Of a stretch of 18,446 nucleotides of DNA, positions 1-9,158 are shown one piece after another. Origin of the DNA: Byssochlamys sp. IMV 00236. Lineage: Eukaryota > Ascomycota > Eurotiomycetes > Eurotiales > Thermoascaceae. The notes beneath the pieces were generated by a model. That model did no database searches and was not told the origin of the DNA. It worked only from the letters and a program-made list of their open reading frames with translations. The number at the start of each line of letters is the position of its first letter. Position 1 is the stretch's first letter. The DNA is taken from NCBI GenBank assembly GCA_001931875.2, contig MSJH02000280.1:1-18446 (forward strand), read 5' to 3'. Made by a program: the position numbers and the translations under genes.

Positions 1-480
1 ATATTCAAAAGGCTGTGACGGATTGTTTGAAACATGATTTTCTGGGTAACTTTAAGGCAGTGGGAATTGTATTTATGTTATCTTATTATTTTTGTAGATT
101 CCTCTTTCTTGGATATTTATGACACCAAATCGGTTGGCATCATCATGTTACGCGTGCAGACATTAGAAAATGATAGAAGTACTGCTTGATATGTGATTCT
201 ATTTGTCTGATACTAAATAAGGTTCATATTGTAGGATTAGAGTTCTGGTATGGACATACAACTGAAGACATGGTAAGTGCATTATTTTAAACAAAAAGAA
301 TAGGATTAACTCTCTTAAAGGGTGTTGGATATATGTCAAGCACATACTCCAAACCAAAAGTGACTAGGATAAAGTCAACTCATGATGACATACTAATTGA
401 TCTTTATTGAATAGACATTTATATCCAGAAAGACATCACCAAAGGAGAGGCTGGTGTCCTCAGGTTGGCTCATAAAGTAA
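1..480 (+). pseudogene. Decayed multi-exon gene fragment, unrecognised
   Basis: Short coding-like pieces are joined by plausible splice sites. The first piece (3-45) ends at a GTAACT donor at 46. An acceptor at 96-97 restores the frame and leads into a piece with residues LDIYDTKSVGIIMLR, which stops at TGA 187-189. A second open piece (about 222-272, with EFWYGHTTEDM) ends at a GTAAGT donor at 273. The acceptor at 319-320 opens a third piece (GVGYMSSTYSK), which stops at TGA 408-410, although the same frame then stays open to a GTAAAT at 477. Three donor/acceptor pairs argue that this was once a gene; the in-frame stops argue that it is broken. I do not recognise the family. It could instead be the 3' end of a gene that begins to the left of the window. 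Confidence 0.3.
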
Positions 481-679
481 ATGATTACACCATTAAAATC
501 AAAACAAAGTCATTATAAATATATTAGAAATTTTTTATTTGATAATAATTTTAATGATCGATGAGCACATAGCATCTTCATGCTGTATTGTCTGGGTCAG
601 GTTGCAGTGTTAAAAGGAATGAAAAACCCTTTGGGGATTAAAGAGAAAACGCAAAAGTATTATGTACTAGGGATGATAA

Positions 680-1312
680 TTAACTATCTGAAAATTTTTG
701 CTGAATGTAACGAAGGCGTTTGACAAAGGGTTCACCAAGTTGGTTTGAAGCTTCAGGGAACTGAGCGTGAGCTAAGTAGTCCATTTTGAGTAGTATTGCG
801 CATATGGAAGGCCAACGAATGTGCCAGGCATTGATTGGTTTTCTCGCTTTCCTGATAAGGAATGTTAGTGGTAAGAGGTTCAAAAGATAGGGAAGTGGAT
901 CGGCAATAGATTTGGGCATCTGAAGGCGGTTGTGCATATCTAAACAAGAAAAACTGTGCTGACGTGAAAAAAGTTCATTTGGGGGAAAGGGGCAGGCTTG
1001 GGGCTTACCAAGAGGTAACCAACCTAGTCGCCATCTCGCACAACGAAACCGTTCACTTCTTGTCATTGGTATCCGAAGAATAGGGCCAACAATTAGATCA
1101 TTACGGCAGTGGGACAGAAGTTTAGCATGTTTTCCTTGGAGCTTTGCATGGTAGTTGTCAATCAAGAACTGTCTTCGTTTTCTAATAAAGTTACTACGCG
1201 ACATAGTTTCAAGATGTTCATTGCTGATGGATGTCCATAAAGGTGATTTGGATAGTTGAAACCATTTCGAGATACGTTGTGATTGTATATATGGTAGCAA
1301 TTTTGTTAACAA
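680..1312 (-). mobile_element. LINE-type reverse transcriptase C-terminal fragment (relic)
   Basis: An uninterrupted 210-residue frame reads antisense. It has no polymerase core: no YxDD box and no endonuclease. What is visible is the tail module that, as I remember it, follows the reverse transcriptase of many Mucorales non-LTR elements. It has an Arg/Trp-rich stretch RCARWRLGWLPLGKP, then a Cys/His cluster (CPFPPNELFSRQHSFSC) of zinc-knuckle type, then LDMHNRLQMP, and a later IRWPSICAIL stretch. Full elements of this kind are several kb long, so this is a 5'-truncated or internally deleted copy. Upstream on the same strand (1313 onward) I see no polymerase sequence in any frame. The start codon of the frame is arbitrary. 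The family assignment rests on recall of related sequences and was not aligned. Confidence 0.55.
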
Positions 1313-1750
1313 TGCATCGTCTGATAGGGAGGAGGTTCTAAAAAGAAATTGTGCTTGAAGTAAATGTCTCTATTACAGTATTCGCACTTTAAATCCAGAC
1401 AAATGAAAATTACTTTCGGACAAGTGTAAAAATAGTATTCGGACAAAGGCTTTTAAGATTTTAAATGATGCTTGTTTCTCTATCAAGCTATCTATATCCC
1501 AGTAAACTTCAGAGCGTCTATTCCAGCCAAAGCAATCTTCTGTAGTAGCAGTTTCACAAATGGCTTTAGTTCTGAGTGTCAATGTAACTAAAGAGTGATT
1601 TATCAGGTTATTCAAATAGACTTGAATTAAACGAGATTAAAAGTTACTATTTTACTTGTATGATAAATTAGGATGATGTGTTAAGTTTGTGTTAATATAT
1701 AATGCCTTGTTGAACGTTTTCTTTCTTTCTTTAATGCGTCAAATATTATA
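1313..1750. other. Non-coding spacer, no supported gene
   Basis: AT-rich sequence between two relics. An 80-residue antisense frame (1373-1615) has no recognisable motif and no splice or codon support, so I treat it as chance. A pyrimidine-rich stretch near 1718-1732 (tttctttctttctttaatg) precedes the zinc-knuckle pseudogene and could be a remnant of its leader. Confidence 0.4.
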
Positions 1751-2568
1751 ACCTCTTGCCGAAGAGCTTATTCGGAATAAAAAGCAAGAAAAATTTGATG
1801 AGCAAACTGAGGAAGAGACACGCCCTGGAGGCCCACCTGCTGGAGGAAGAAGAGGTAATGCATTAACCTTGAAAGGTTTACATTTTTACTTGATATATGC
1901 TATTAACGGCTTATACAATCTTATAAAAATGTATTAGGCAAGAAAAGAAAAGACACCCCTGAAGAAAAAAGAGTGAAGAGTGATGCTAGAAAAAGAAGAA
2001 GACGGGAACAAGCTTCATCCTCGACCTCTGGTCCAATCTGCAAATCTTACGGGCAGCGTGGTCATTCATCTGCTGCTTCTAGTATGTGTCCAAACTATCA
2101 GTTTACGCTCAAAGAACGGTTGAGTATGGCTTTTCCCGAATCTTATCAAAGGTTTACGATATCTTTAACTCTCAGGTCTTTTTTAACAGTCGATGAGCAA
2201 GAAGAGGATGATAAGCTAGAGCGATATCAAAGAAGAATAATTGAACTTTTTCTTTTTTAAGACAGATGGTGTATAGAGCGCAGATATTTGTAAACTATTA
2301 CATATTGAGCAATTCGAACAACATTGATAATCTCTCCAATGATATATTTGATCAAAATTTTTGGTACAGGGTCTGCCGACTGATATATCAAAACATAACA
2401 ATAGACGCACTTCAACGCATTTATCCAAGATTACCGGACATTGAAGCAACCTTTAATCTACTGCAAAGCTTGGAAAATGTAAATCTGCTGGTTGAAAGAA
2501 ACAATCTTGTGGGCTATGGACATATCATACCATCCGCATGTGCGACTGTGGCAACTAGATTTAATTAA
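1751..2568 (+). pseudogene. Broken zinc-knuckle / basic-region gene, probably from a mobile element
   Basis: Exon 1 (about 1751-1854) has an open frame ending in TRPGGPPAGGRR. An intron from 1855 (GTAATG) to 1937 (TTAG) joins it in frame to exon 2. Exon 2 opens with a Lys/Arg-rich, NLS-like stretch (KKRKDTPEEKR, later RKRRRREQ), then a CKSYGQRGHSSAASSMC segment. This has the layout of a CCHC knuckle (C-x2-C-x4-H-x7-C), but the second Cys is Tyr. The frame stops at 2258-2260 inside a poly-T run. A second frame shifted by one base carries on (MVYRAQIFVNYYILSN to SACATVATRFN) and stops at 2566-2568. This suggests a one-base indel in the T-run, so the gene is inactive as read. I recall similar basic zinc-knuckle plus RAQIFVN-type proteins as multicopy families in Mucorales. 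A distant TnpB/Fanzor-type nuclease is one possibility, but no RuvC residues or zinc ribbon are visible. Confidence 0.45.
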
Positions 2569-3680
2569 AGTCTAACAGATTAACATACCGTTGGAAAGGG
2601 AGATACTCAGAGATGAAGAATGCTGGTCTCTAATATAAGATTTAAGCGTTTCTGGATTATCAAAGGATATACTACAGATACTACAGGAAAACATGTGGAG
2701 AAAAGATGGATTGACCAACCATTATTCACCGGATCGACGGAACTGACACAACATCATCTACTGCACTTTTGATATCTCAATCAATCCAATAAAAGTAACC
2801 TGAAAAAAACCTAAACTGAAGATTTAACGATTTGAAATTTCAGCCATGAATAGAGGCAAGATTCAAGTTGGCTTTTTACTAGTATAGATTTTTTTTTTCT
2901 GACAACAATTATACCATTCTAGAAAGATGCAAACAGAGGTGAAGATAATGGTTTTTTGATTGTTACAACAATGAAATTTACGACGTTCAAAAGTAATGTC
3001 TAATAATGTAGCAGATTTATTAAGTAATATATAAAAAGGAGTGGTTACCAAACTGTTTTCTGTAAGAAAATTGGCTGTTCCAATACAAGTACCCTCTATT
3101 ATTAAACTTTGAGTAGGAGCAGGTGACGAAGATGACAATTGATGAGTGCCCATAACCATAATGTATCATCCTCAGATTCAATGAACATGCACCTATAAAA
3201 TGCTAGTTGGTTGCTTAAGGAGTGTAATAAGCAAAGAATCTGAGATACAGATCACAGAAAATAAAAAATTATAAAAATAAAAATCAGTAAAATTAACGAG
3301 ATTGTGAATTGAGCCCTTTATTTTAGGTAAAATAGAATAAAGTATCAATATCTATTTACTACCGTAGCGAAATTGAATTATGCAGAGCCATGAATATAAG
3401 CTTACAGTCAATAGCATGCTACTAACGCAACTTTAACGAAAGACCGAATTCATTCGATATACATATAGATTGGCCCAACGTCAATGTAAAACTGCATTGA
3501 CTGTGTGATAAATGTTTATTAGCGAATATTTTCTATTTGATTACTGTGATGGCATTATCTACTATCAATTATGATTTTTATTTAATCCAATGAAACATAG
3601 AGATGCCAATATACTAAAGTTACTTATCTTTGCATTAACCGACAAATTAAATCTTGTCTTTCGACGATTGTATTTTTATT

Positions 3681-3765
3681 AACCGCCAATTTGACTTTTT
3701 GCAACTGGCAATTTCATTTTTCTGTGACCGACAATAACTTTTTTTGTAACTGACAATATCCACCA
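3681..3765. repeat. Degenerate 21-24 nt tandem repeat, four copies
   Basis: Units start near 3681, 3703, 3726 and 3748. Each opens with a variant of AACYGRCAAT (aaccgccaat, aactggcaat, gaccgacaat, aactgacaat), and the first three continue into a T-rich half (gactttttgc, ttcatttttctg, aactttttttgt). A fifth diverged copy (aaccgacaaatt) lies at about 3637. The spacing is irregular (22, 23, 22 nt). No function is evident. Confidence 0.5.
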
Positions 3766-4234
3766 GCCAAACTGTATATTGATCTGCAACGATTGTAATA
3801 TATTCTGGAATCGAGACGCGCTTACGGTTAAAAATATGATGTTCATTTCAACCCAACTTTGGTCTGGTAACGAACGACCTGATATCTTCTCTCGTCCAAC
3901 AGGACAATGCGCCACATAGAACGTGATTGCCTCTCGCTTTTGGGAAATGCTCTGCGTAATCTATAGTTTTTGTTTGCGATAACAATAGTAAAAGAACGAA
4001 CCACAAGGCTTATTTTCAAAATAAATGTGATAATGAATGTGAGAAAGTGAATTAGTGCGTTAAGGGTGTTTTTAATCTAAACAAGTGTTTATATCTCTTA
4101 CTCTGGCTTTAATGGCACGTATTAACATTTGAAAGCAAACAATCACTCAAAGTAACCATTACATCCTTTTGCTTGTCATTTTGTTTTTCGATAACATAAT
4201 TTCCTTGTCATGTAAGGCCTACAAGTGGTGCTTT

Positions 4235-4243
4235 ATGAGTCAT
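4235..4243. promoter_or_regulatory. Gcn4/Cpc1-type bZIP site upstream of ILV3
   Basis: ATGAGTCAT is the exact consensus of the Gcn4/CPC1/CpcA general amino acid control factor (ATGACTCAT on the other strand). It lies about 470 bp upstream of the ILV3 start. ILV genes are known targets of this response in yeasts and moulds. One 9-bp match over this much sequence could be chance, so the role is inferred. Confidence 0.4.
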
Positions 4244-4442
4244 TAAAGAGAAATCCTAACTTTTGCAACTTCCACACACAAACGATTATCTAGAGTATAT
4301 TTGTGGATTACAGTTTTTTCAGAAAGTAAAGTCGCATTTTTGCAGTGTTTATAATACAATTTATACGAAAAAGCGATATGTCAGCGCAACATATCTTTCT
4401 GGAAATGGTGTATAGTGAGTAAAACTGAGAAAATTCAGTCAG

Positions 4443-4580
4443 CCAATCGCAAGGTCACACTACGAATGATTTGGTGTATGCAGCGCCAATTTATTTTAGC
4501 AATAGTGTAACAATAAGCAGCCAACCACTACGGTGATTTTTGATTTTGATCTCATAAAGATGCAGACTAGACGAACCAAT
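4443..4580 (+). promoter_or_regulatory. Two CCAAT boxes in the ILV3 promoter
   Basis: CCAATC occurs at 4443-4448 and CCAATC(AG) at 4576-4583. These match the HAP/NF-Y core and lie 270 and 137 bp before the ILV3 ATG. No convincing TATA box sits at the usual distance. A pyrimidine-rich tract (about 4665-4697) probably marks the transcription start and leader. Confidence 0.35.
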
Positions 4581-4712
4581 CAGAAAGCCACATTCAAATA
4601 TGTCAGAGTTGGTACACCAGTGCTGCTATTTAGATTTGACACTTGCTTCAAGTTTTATTAAGCGTCTTTTTCTCTCTTCTTTTTTTTTTTCCTCCCCACT
4701 CTTAAAAAACAA

Positions 4713-6762
4713 ATGGCTTCAAAGATTCTTTCAAGAACAGCCCCTTTAAGTCAACGTGCATTGTAAGTATTCCTTGTTTAATAAGCGTCAACGCGCTAAA
4801 GCTAGACTAGACGCAACGTTGTAACAAAGACCATGCCGGTTGGTCTTCGACACTATGCTTCTGATAACAAAAAGTTGAACAAATACAGTTCTATTATTAC
4901 ACAACCCAAGAGTCAAGGAGCTTCACAAGCTATGTGTAAGTTTATCATAACATAAGGATAACAGGTTTTGACATTTTTAATAGTATATGCTACTGGATTG
5001 ACTGAAGAAGATATGAACAAGGCACAAGTTGGTATTTCTAGTGTGTAAGTATTATGATATACAAGTGATATGTAAGGCTAATACGTTCATCAAAGCTGGT
5101 ATGAGGGAAATCCCTGTAATATGCACCTTTTGGATTTAGCTACCGAGGTTAAGAAAGGTGTCCAAGAGGCTGGTCTTATTGGTTATCGTTTTAATACAAT
5201 TGGTGTAAGCGATGGTATTTCAATGGGCACTCGTGGTATGAGCTACTCCCTTCAATCTAGAGATTTGATTGCAGACAGTATAGAAACCGTAAGTAGAGCT
5301 GAAGGAGTTCTTTATGAGTCACTGACAACTAGCTTCTTATAGGTCATGGGCGGTCAGTGGTACGATGCCAATATTTCTATTCCTGGCTGTGATAAGAATA
5401 TGCCTGGTGTTTTAATGGCTATGGGTCGCTTTAACCGACCTTCGTTGATGGTATATGGTGGTACCATTAAGCCTGGTCAAGGATGTGGAGGAGAAAAGCT
5501 TGATATTGTGTCAGCTTTTCAAGCATATGGCGAATACGTAGCTGGTTCTATCGATGAAAACAAGCGTTTTGATATCATCCGTCATGCTTGTCCTGGTCCT
5601 GGTGCTTGTGGTGGAAGTAAGTGCAAGGATGAGATTCGAGATATAAGAAAGATTTACATATGCATTCATAGTGTACACTGCCAACACCATGGCTTCTGCA
5701 GCTGAAGCTATGGGTATGACCTTACCCTATTCTTCTTCTACACCCGCATCTTATCCAGAAAAGCTTGAAGAATGCCGTAATGCTGGTAAAGCCATTCTCA
5801 ATCTTTTGGAAAAGGACATCAAACCTCGCGATATCATGACTCGTGCTGCCTTTGAAAATGCCATGGTGCTCACAATGGCTCTTGGCGGTTCCACTAACGT
5901 TGTCCTTCACTTGATTGCTATTGCTAAGAGCGTTGGTGTCAAATTAACTTTGGATGACTTCCAAGCTGCAAGTGATAAAACTCCTTTGTTAGCTGATTTG
6001 AAACCAAGTGGCAAGTATGTCATGGAAGATATCCACGGTGTTGGTGGTATCCCTGCTATTCTTAAATATCTTATGCAAGAGAAATTGGTCGATGGTAGTG
6101 TCTTGACAGTGACTGGTAAAACATTAGAAGAAAACCTTCATTCACTTCCTGGTCTCCCTCACGGCCAAGACATCATTCGCCCCCTCTCAAACCCTATCAA
6201 ATCTAGCGGTCACTTACAAATCTTGCGCGGTAACTTGGCACCTGAAGGATCTGTTGCCAAGATCACAGGTAAAGAAGGTCTTCGATTCACCGGTAAGGCT
6301 CGTGTCTTTGATGGTGAGGAAGGCTTTATTACTGCCCTTGAAAACAATGAACTGAAGAAAGGAGAAAAGACTGTGGTTGTCATCAAAAACGAAGGACCCA
6401 AGGGAGGTCCCGGTATGCGTGAAATGTTGAAGCCATCTTCAGCCATTATGGGTGCAGGTCTCGGTAAAGATGTTGCTCTCTTAACAGACGGTCGATTCTC
6501 TGGTGGCTCACACGGTTTCATCATTGGCCACGTCTGTCCCGAAGCACAAGTAGGTGGTCCTATCGGCTTGGTCAAGGATGGTGACGTGATCACTATTGAT
6601 GTAGAGTCTCGCGAAATGAACGTGGATCTGTCTGACGCTGAACTTGCCGAACGTAAAAAGAATTTCGTCCCTCCTCCACCAAAATACACAAGAGGCACCT
6701 TGGCTCGTTATATTCTGACTGTCAAGAGTGCAAGTGAAGGCGCAGTGACCGACGAAGCATAG
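4713..6762 (+). CDS. ILV3: Dihydroxy-acid dehydratase, mitochondrial (Ilv3/IlvD)
   Basis: Converts 2,3-dihydroxy-isovalerate and 2,3-dihydroxy-3-methylvalerate to the 2-keto acids of valine, leucine and isoleucine synthesis, in the mitochondrion. Exons are 4713-4762, 4811-4935, 4984-5044, 5096-5288, 5343-5616 and 5672-6762; the introns are 48-55 nt and all GT-AG. The product is 597 residues, as expected for the family plus a targeting leader. Residues 1-34 are Arg/Ser-rich without acidic residues and end in LRHYAS, a typical mitochondrial presequence. Three Cys fit the Fe-S cluster ligands: C86 (NPCN), C159 (GCDKN) and C232 (ACGG). K161 is the Mg-binding lysine that is carboxylated in the family, and S511 in GRFSGGSHG is the proposed catalytic base. 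Other family blocks are [23 protein letters not shown] and [13 protein letters not shown]. Overlapping AATAAA signals lie at 6787-6796. No key residue is missing, so the gene should be functional. Confidence 0.97.
5314..5322. promoter_or_regulatory. Near-consensus Gcn4-type site inside ILV3 intron 4
   Basis: ATGAGTCAC, one base from the palindromic consensus, sits within intron 4 (5289-5342). It may be coincidence; I list it because the upstream region carries the exact site. Confidence 0.15.
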
Positions 6763-6798
6763 ATATCTTTTCCCTTTTGTACCATAAATAAATAAAAA

Positions 6799-6836
6799 GC
6801 ACGTGCTCAGTTCCTTTAAATGACGTCAATAGGGGG
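6799..6836. promoter_or_regulatory. E-box, CRE and STRE-like cluster before SNX4
   Basis: In the 113-bp gap between the ILV3 stop and the SNX4 start lie GCACGTGC (6799-6806, an E-box palindrome), TGACGTCA (6821-6828, the full CRE/ATF palindrome) and AGGGGG (6831-6836, containing the STRE core AGGGG). A pyrimidine tract (about 6837-6869) follows up to the ATG. Only SNX4 starts from this gap, so these sites would act on it. Stress control through Atf1/CREB-type bZIP and Msn2-like factors is inferred. Confidence 0.4.
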
Positions 6837-6875
6837 TTTCTTTTTTCTCTTTTTCTTTCCTTCTTTTATCGCATA

Positions 6876-8899
6876 ATGAGTGATGACTTTGAAAACATTG
6901 TTCAGTGGGATGTACACACAGACGCAATAACACCACAATTAGAAGTTAAAGATCCTCTCTCTCAGTTTAGTGAAGAGACGGTAAAGTAGATTAATATACA
7001 AAGTTTATTTGTGCTTAATTATCATTACAGCTATTATCTCCTTCTTTACCTCACAACGATACTAATAATATTAATGTCACCTTGACTGAGTCACCTACTT
7101 CGTCTCACTTTCCCAAGTCACCTTTGACTAGTCATTCTAAGGCGCAGTTACCTAACAACAATCAGAATGGACACACATTTATGCATAATCAAAGTGATAA
7201 TATGCCCGAACTTTCCACCATGACTATTGTTATTGACGACCCAAAAAAGCACCAAGATCCTACAGCAGGAACCTATGTTACATATCTTATTACCACTACC
7301 GTAAAGCTGAAATTGTTCGTAATATAGATGATGTCAACTGAAAATATATGTGGTAGACTACTTTAGAAACCTTCAGGAATAATGGCCAGCCTTGTTCAGT
7401 AAGACGTAGATTTCAAGATTTTGTATGGTTGCATAATACCTTGACTATGGAATACCCGGCTTGCATTGTGCCGCCCCTACCAGACAAGCATCGACTGGGT
7501 AACAAAGTAGATAACTCCTTTTTTATACTATTACTCATAGCGGGTCAATTAGAATACATTAAGGGAGACAGATTTAGCTTGGAGTTTATAACAAAACGAA
7601 AGCTGAGGTTGGTTAAATGATGATGCGCTTTTTTTTTGTAGTATAACTTATCTTTCTTTTTTCTTAGTTTACAATGGTTTATGAACAGAATATCAAGGCA
7701 CCCTATACTTCAGTGTTCTCAGAGTACAAGGATATTTCTCGAATCCAATGATTTTGTAAGTTTATTGCATATAAAATAGGTTATTGGCTTAATAAATGAC
7801 CTTGTGAAATAGAGAAATGATAAACGAGCTCAATCGACTTATGTTCCTCCGACTACTTCGTTAATTAATTCTATAGGCGATACCTTAGTCAATGCGTTTG
7901 TTAAACTAAAGAAACCAGACGAAAAGTTTGAAGAGATGAAAGACATTGTAAATAGATTGGAAGACAACCTGAATATTATTGAAAGACTTTATTTAAGAAT
8001 CAATAAGAGACAACGAGGCAAATATATATATATATATATGTATTTGTGTACAAAAAAAGAAGCTAATGCCTATACAGACTTACAAAGAGACTATACAAGT
8101 TTTGCTAATAGTATACAAGGGTTATCAGCATTAGAGACGAGTATAAGAAATTCATTGCACCAATTTGCAGAAACTTGCAAAGCATATTCAAAGGTGATGA
8201 AGGAAATGTCAGAAAAGGAAGAGCTCTTGTTTTTGAATGAAATACATGAGCTAATTGCTTATTGTCATGCAGCAAAAGTAAGCGATGCAGTACTTTGTAT
8301 TTATAGTAGATACTTATATCATATATAAGGATGTTTTAAAAGCAAGAGATCAAAAGCAACTCGATTTTGAAGAGTTATCACGATATTTGGATCAGGCGGT
8401 TCTAGAGAAGGAAAGGACACTACATCCTCGGTTTAGTGACCGCGGAAATATTACAGAATACGTAGCAGACAAGATAAATGAAGTGAGAGGAATTAGCATG
8501 CAACAAGCAAAACGAGAAAAGCTCGCAAGACTGGAAAGAAAGATAGACGAGGTTTTTTATTAGCTTTTTTGTTGAAATTGTCTTGCTGATATCTTTATCA
8601 TTAGCTTCAAAATGAAGTATTAAGAACAAGCGATGAATCAGCAGAGTTCTCAAGCCAGGTTGTAGAAGAGTTTAGCTTATTTCAAAAGACGAAGTTGCTT
8701 GAACTAAAGCAAGGTTTATTGGCTTATGCAGATTGTCATATTGATTTTTTCCAAAAGGTAAAAAAAATATAATCATATTTGTATACGGGTAAAGCTTTAT
8801 TAAGCATGGATAAAATAGGGAATGGATATTTGGGAGAAGATATTACCTGTCCTAGAGAGTATAGATAGTGAAAAAGGAGACGGCGAGGTCACTATGTAA
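6876..8899 (+). CDS. SNX4: Sorting nexin Snx4/Atg24 (PX-BAR protein)
   Basis: Binds PI3P on endosomes and pre-autophagosomal membranes; the family recycles cargo such as SNAREs and supports selective autophagy. Exons are 6876-6980, 7031-7300, 7357-7498, 7553-7607, 7668-7755, 7813-8017, 8060-8277, 8330-8551, 8605-8757 and 8819-8899, giving 512 residues. Residues 1-95 are a Ser/Asn-rich low-complexity tail. The PX domain spans about 98-220, with VRRRFQDF (R142/R143), VPPLPDKHRLEYIKGDRFS (K169, R179) and NRISRHPIL, all typical of Snx4. The BAR region covers about 255-505, with SIQGLSALE, FAETCKAYSK, LFLNEIHELIAYCH, RDQKQLDFEELS, INEVRG and LKQGLLAYADCHIDFFQK. Two junctions are unusual: the donor GTTGGT at 7608, and a 42-nt GC-AG candidate intron (8018-8059). 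If the latter is retained, 14 residues are added in frame, giving 526. AATAAA lies at 8919-8924. Confidence 0.93.
8018..8059 (+). other. Candidate 42-nt GC-AG intron with (TA)n run in SNX4
   Basis: The segment starts GCAAAT, holds an eight-fold TA dinucleotide run and a short A-tract, and ends AAAG. Its length is a multiple of three and it has no stop, so it reads through as GKYIYIYMYLCTKK. These residues interrupt the otherwise conserved start of the BAR region, between INKRQR and EANAYTDLQ. Either it is a very short non-canonical intron, or a microsatellite insertion kept in the protein. Confidence 0.4.
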
Positions 8900-8943
8900 A
8901 ATACCCCTTTTAGTACCTAATAAATCACTGTAAATACTATTTG

Positions 8944-8985
8944 ATTGGACGGCACTTAGTACGTCATGGTGTGGTCCATATAAAT
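8944..8985 (+). promoter_or_regulatory. Promoter elements of the Asn/Gln-rich gene
   Basis: An inverted CCAAT box (ATTGG, 8944-8948), a CRE half-site (TACGTCA, 8960-8966) and a TATA box (TATAAAT, 8979-8985) lie in order upstream of the 9159 start. A TATA here predicts transcription from about 9010 and a leader of about 150 nt. The leader contains no ATG that opens a long frame. Confidence 0.4.
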
Positions 8986-9158
8986 CATTTGTTGTCCGCA
9001 ACTGTTTTCTCTTCTCCAAAGATCAGCTGTAACTTGCTCGAAAGCTATTCTCTTGGATTTATCTTATTGCGTGTTTGTGTGTGTTATTGTGTATCTTTCG
9101 CGCTTGTGCATGCATGTTTGCCTTATAAATCAGTCTTGATAAAGCAAACGATTGAATA

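Larger units (their letters stand above)
2569..4712. other. Long AT-rich intergenic region upstream of ILV3
   Basis: About 2.1 kb without a supportable gene. 2569-2760 may hold the decayed tail of the preceding pseudogene: one frame gives NIPLEREILRDEECWSLI and, after a stop, DLSVSGLSKDILQILQEN. Antisense frames at 2863-3159 and 3679-3915 show no domain, and the second runs through a degenerate tandem repeat. Within the last 500 bp there is a Gcn4-type palindrome (4235-4243), two CCAAT boxes (4443-4447 and 4576-4580) and a pyrimidine-rich tract (about 4665-4697) just before the ILV3 start. I see no tRNA or rRNA. Confidence 0.5.

Noticed and set aside
1373..1615. 80-residue antisense frame next to the LINE fragment
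   Set aside because: It was tested as an extension of the reverse transcriptase, but shows no polymerase motif and no continuity of frame.
2863..3159. 98-residue antisense frame that begins like a retroelement protease (SLIIEGTCIGT)
   Set aside because: There is no DTG/DSG active site and no neighbouring gag or pol sequence; the likeness is too weak.
3679..3915. 78-residue antisense frame
   Set aside because: Its C-terminal part is read through the degenerate tandem repeat and the rest has no motif or splice support.
3160..4700. tRNA genes, CRISPR-like arrays or LTR pairs in the long spacer
   Set aside because: No TTCGA-type T-arm with matching stems, no regular spaced repeats, and no long direct repeats were found by eye.
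6210..6698. 162-residue antisense frame within ILV3
   Set aside because: It is the reverse of a strongly conserved exon; its Ser/Pro-rich composition is the mirror of Gly-rich dehydratase sequence.
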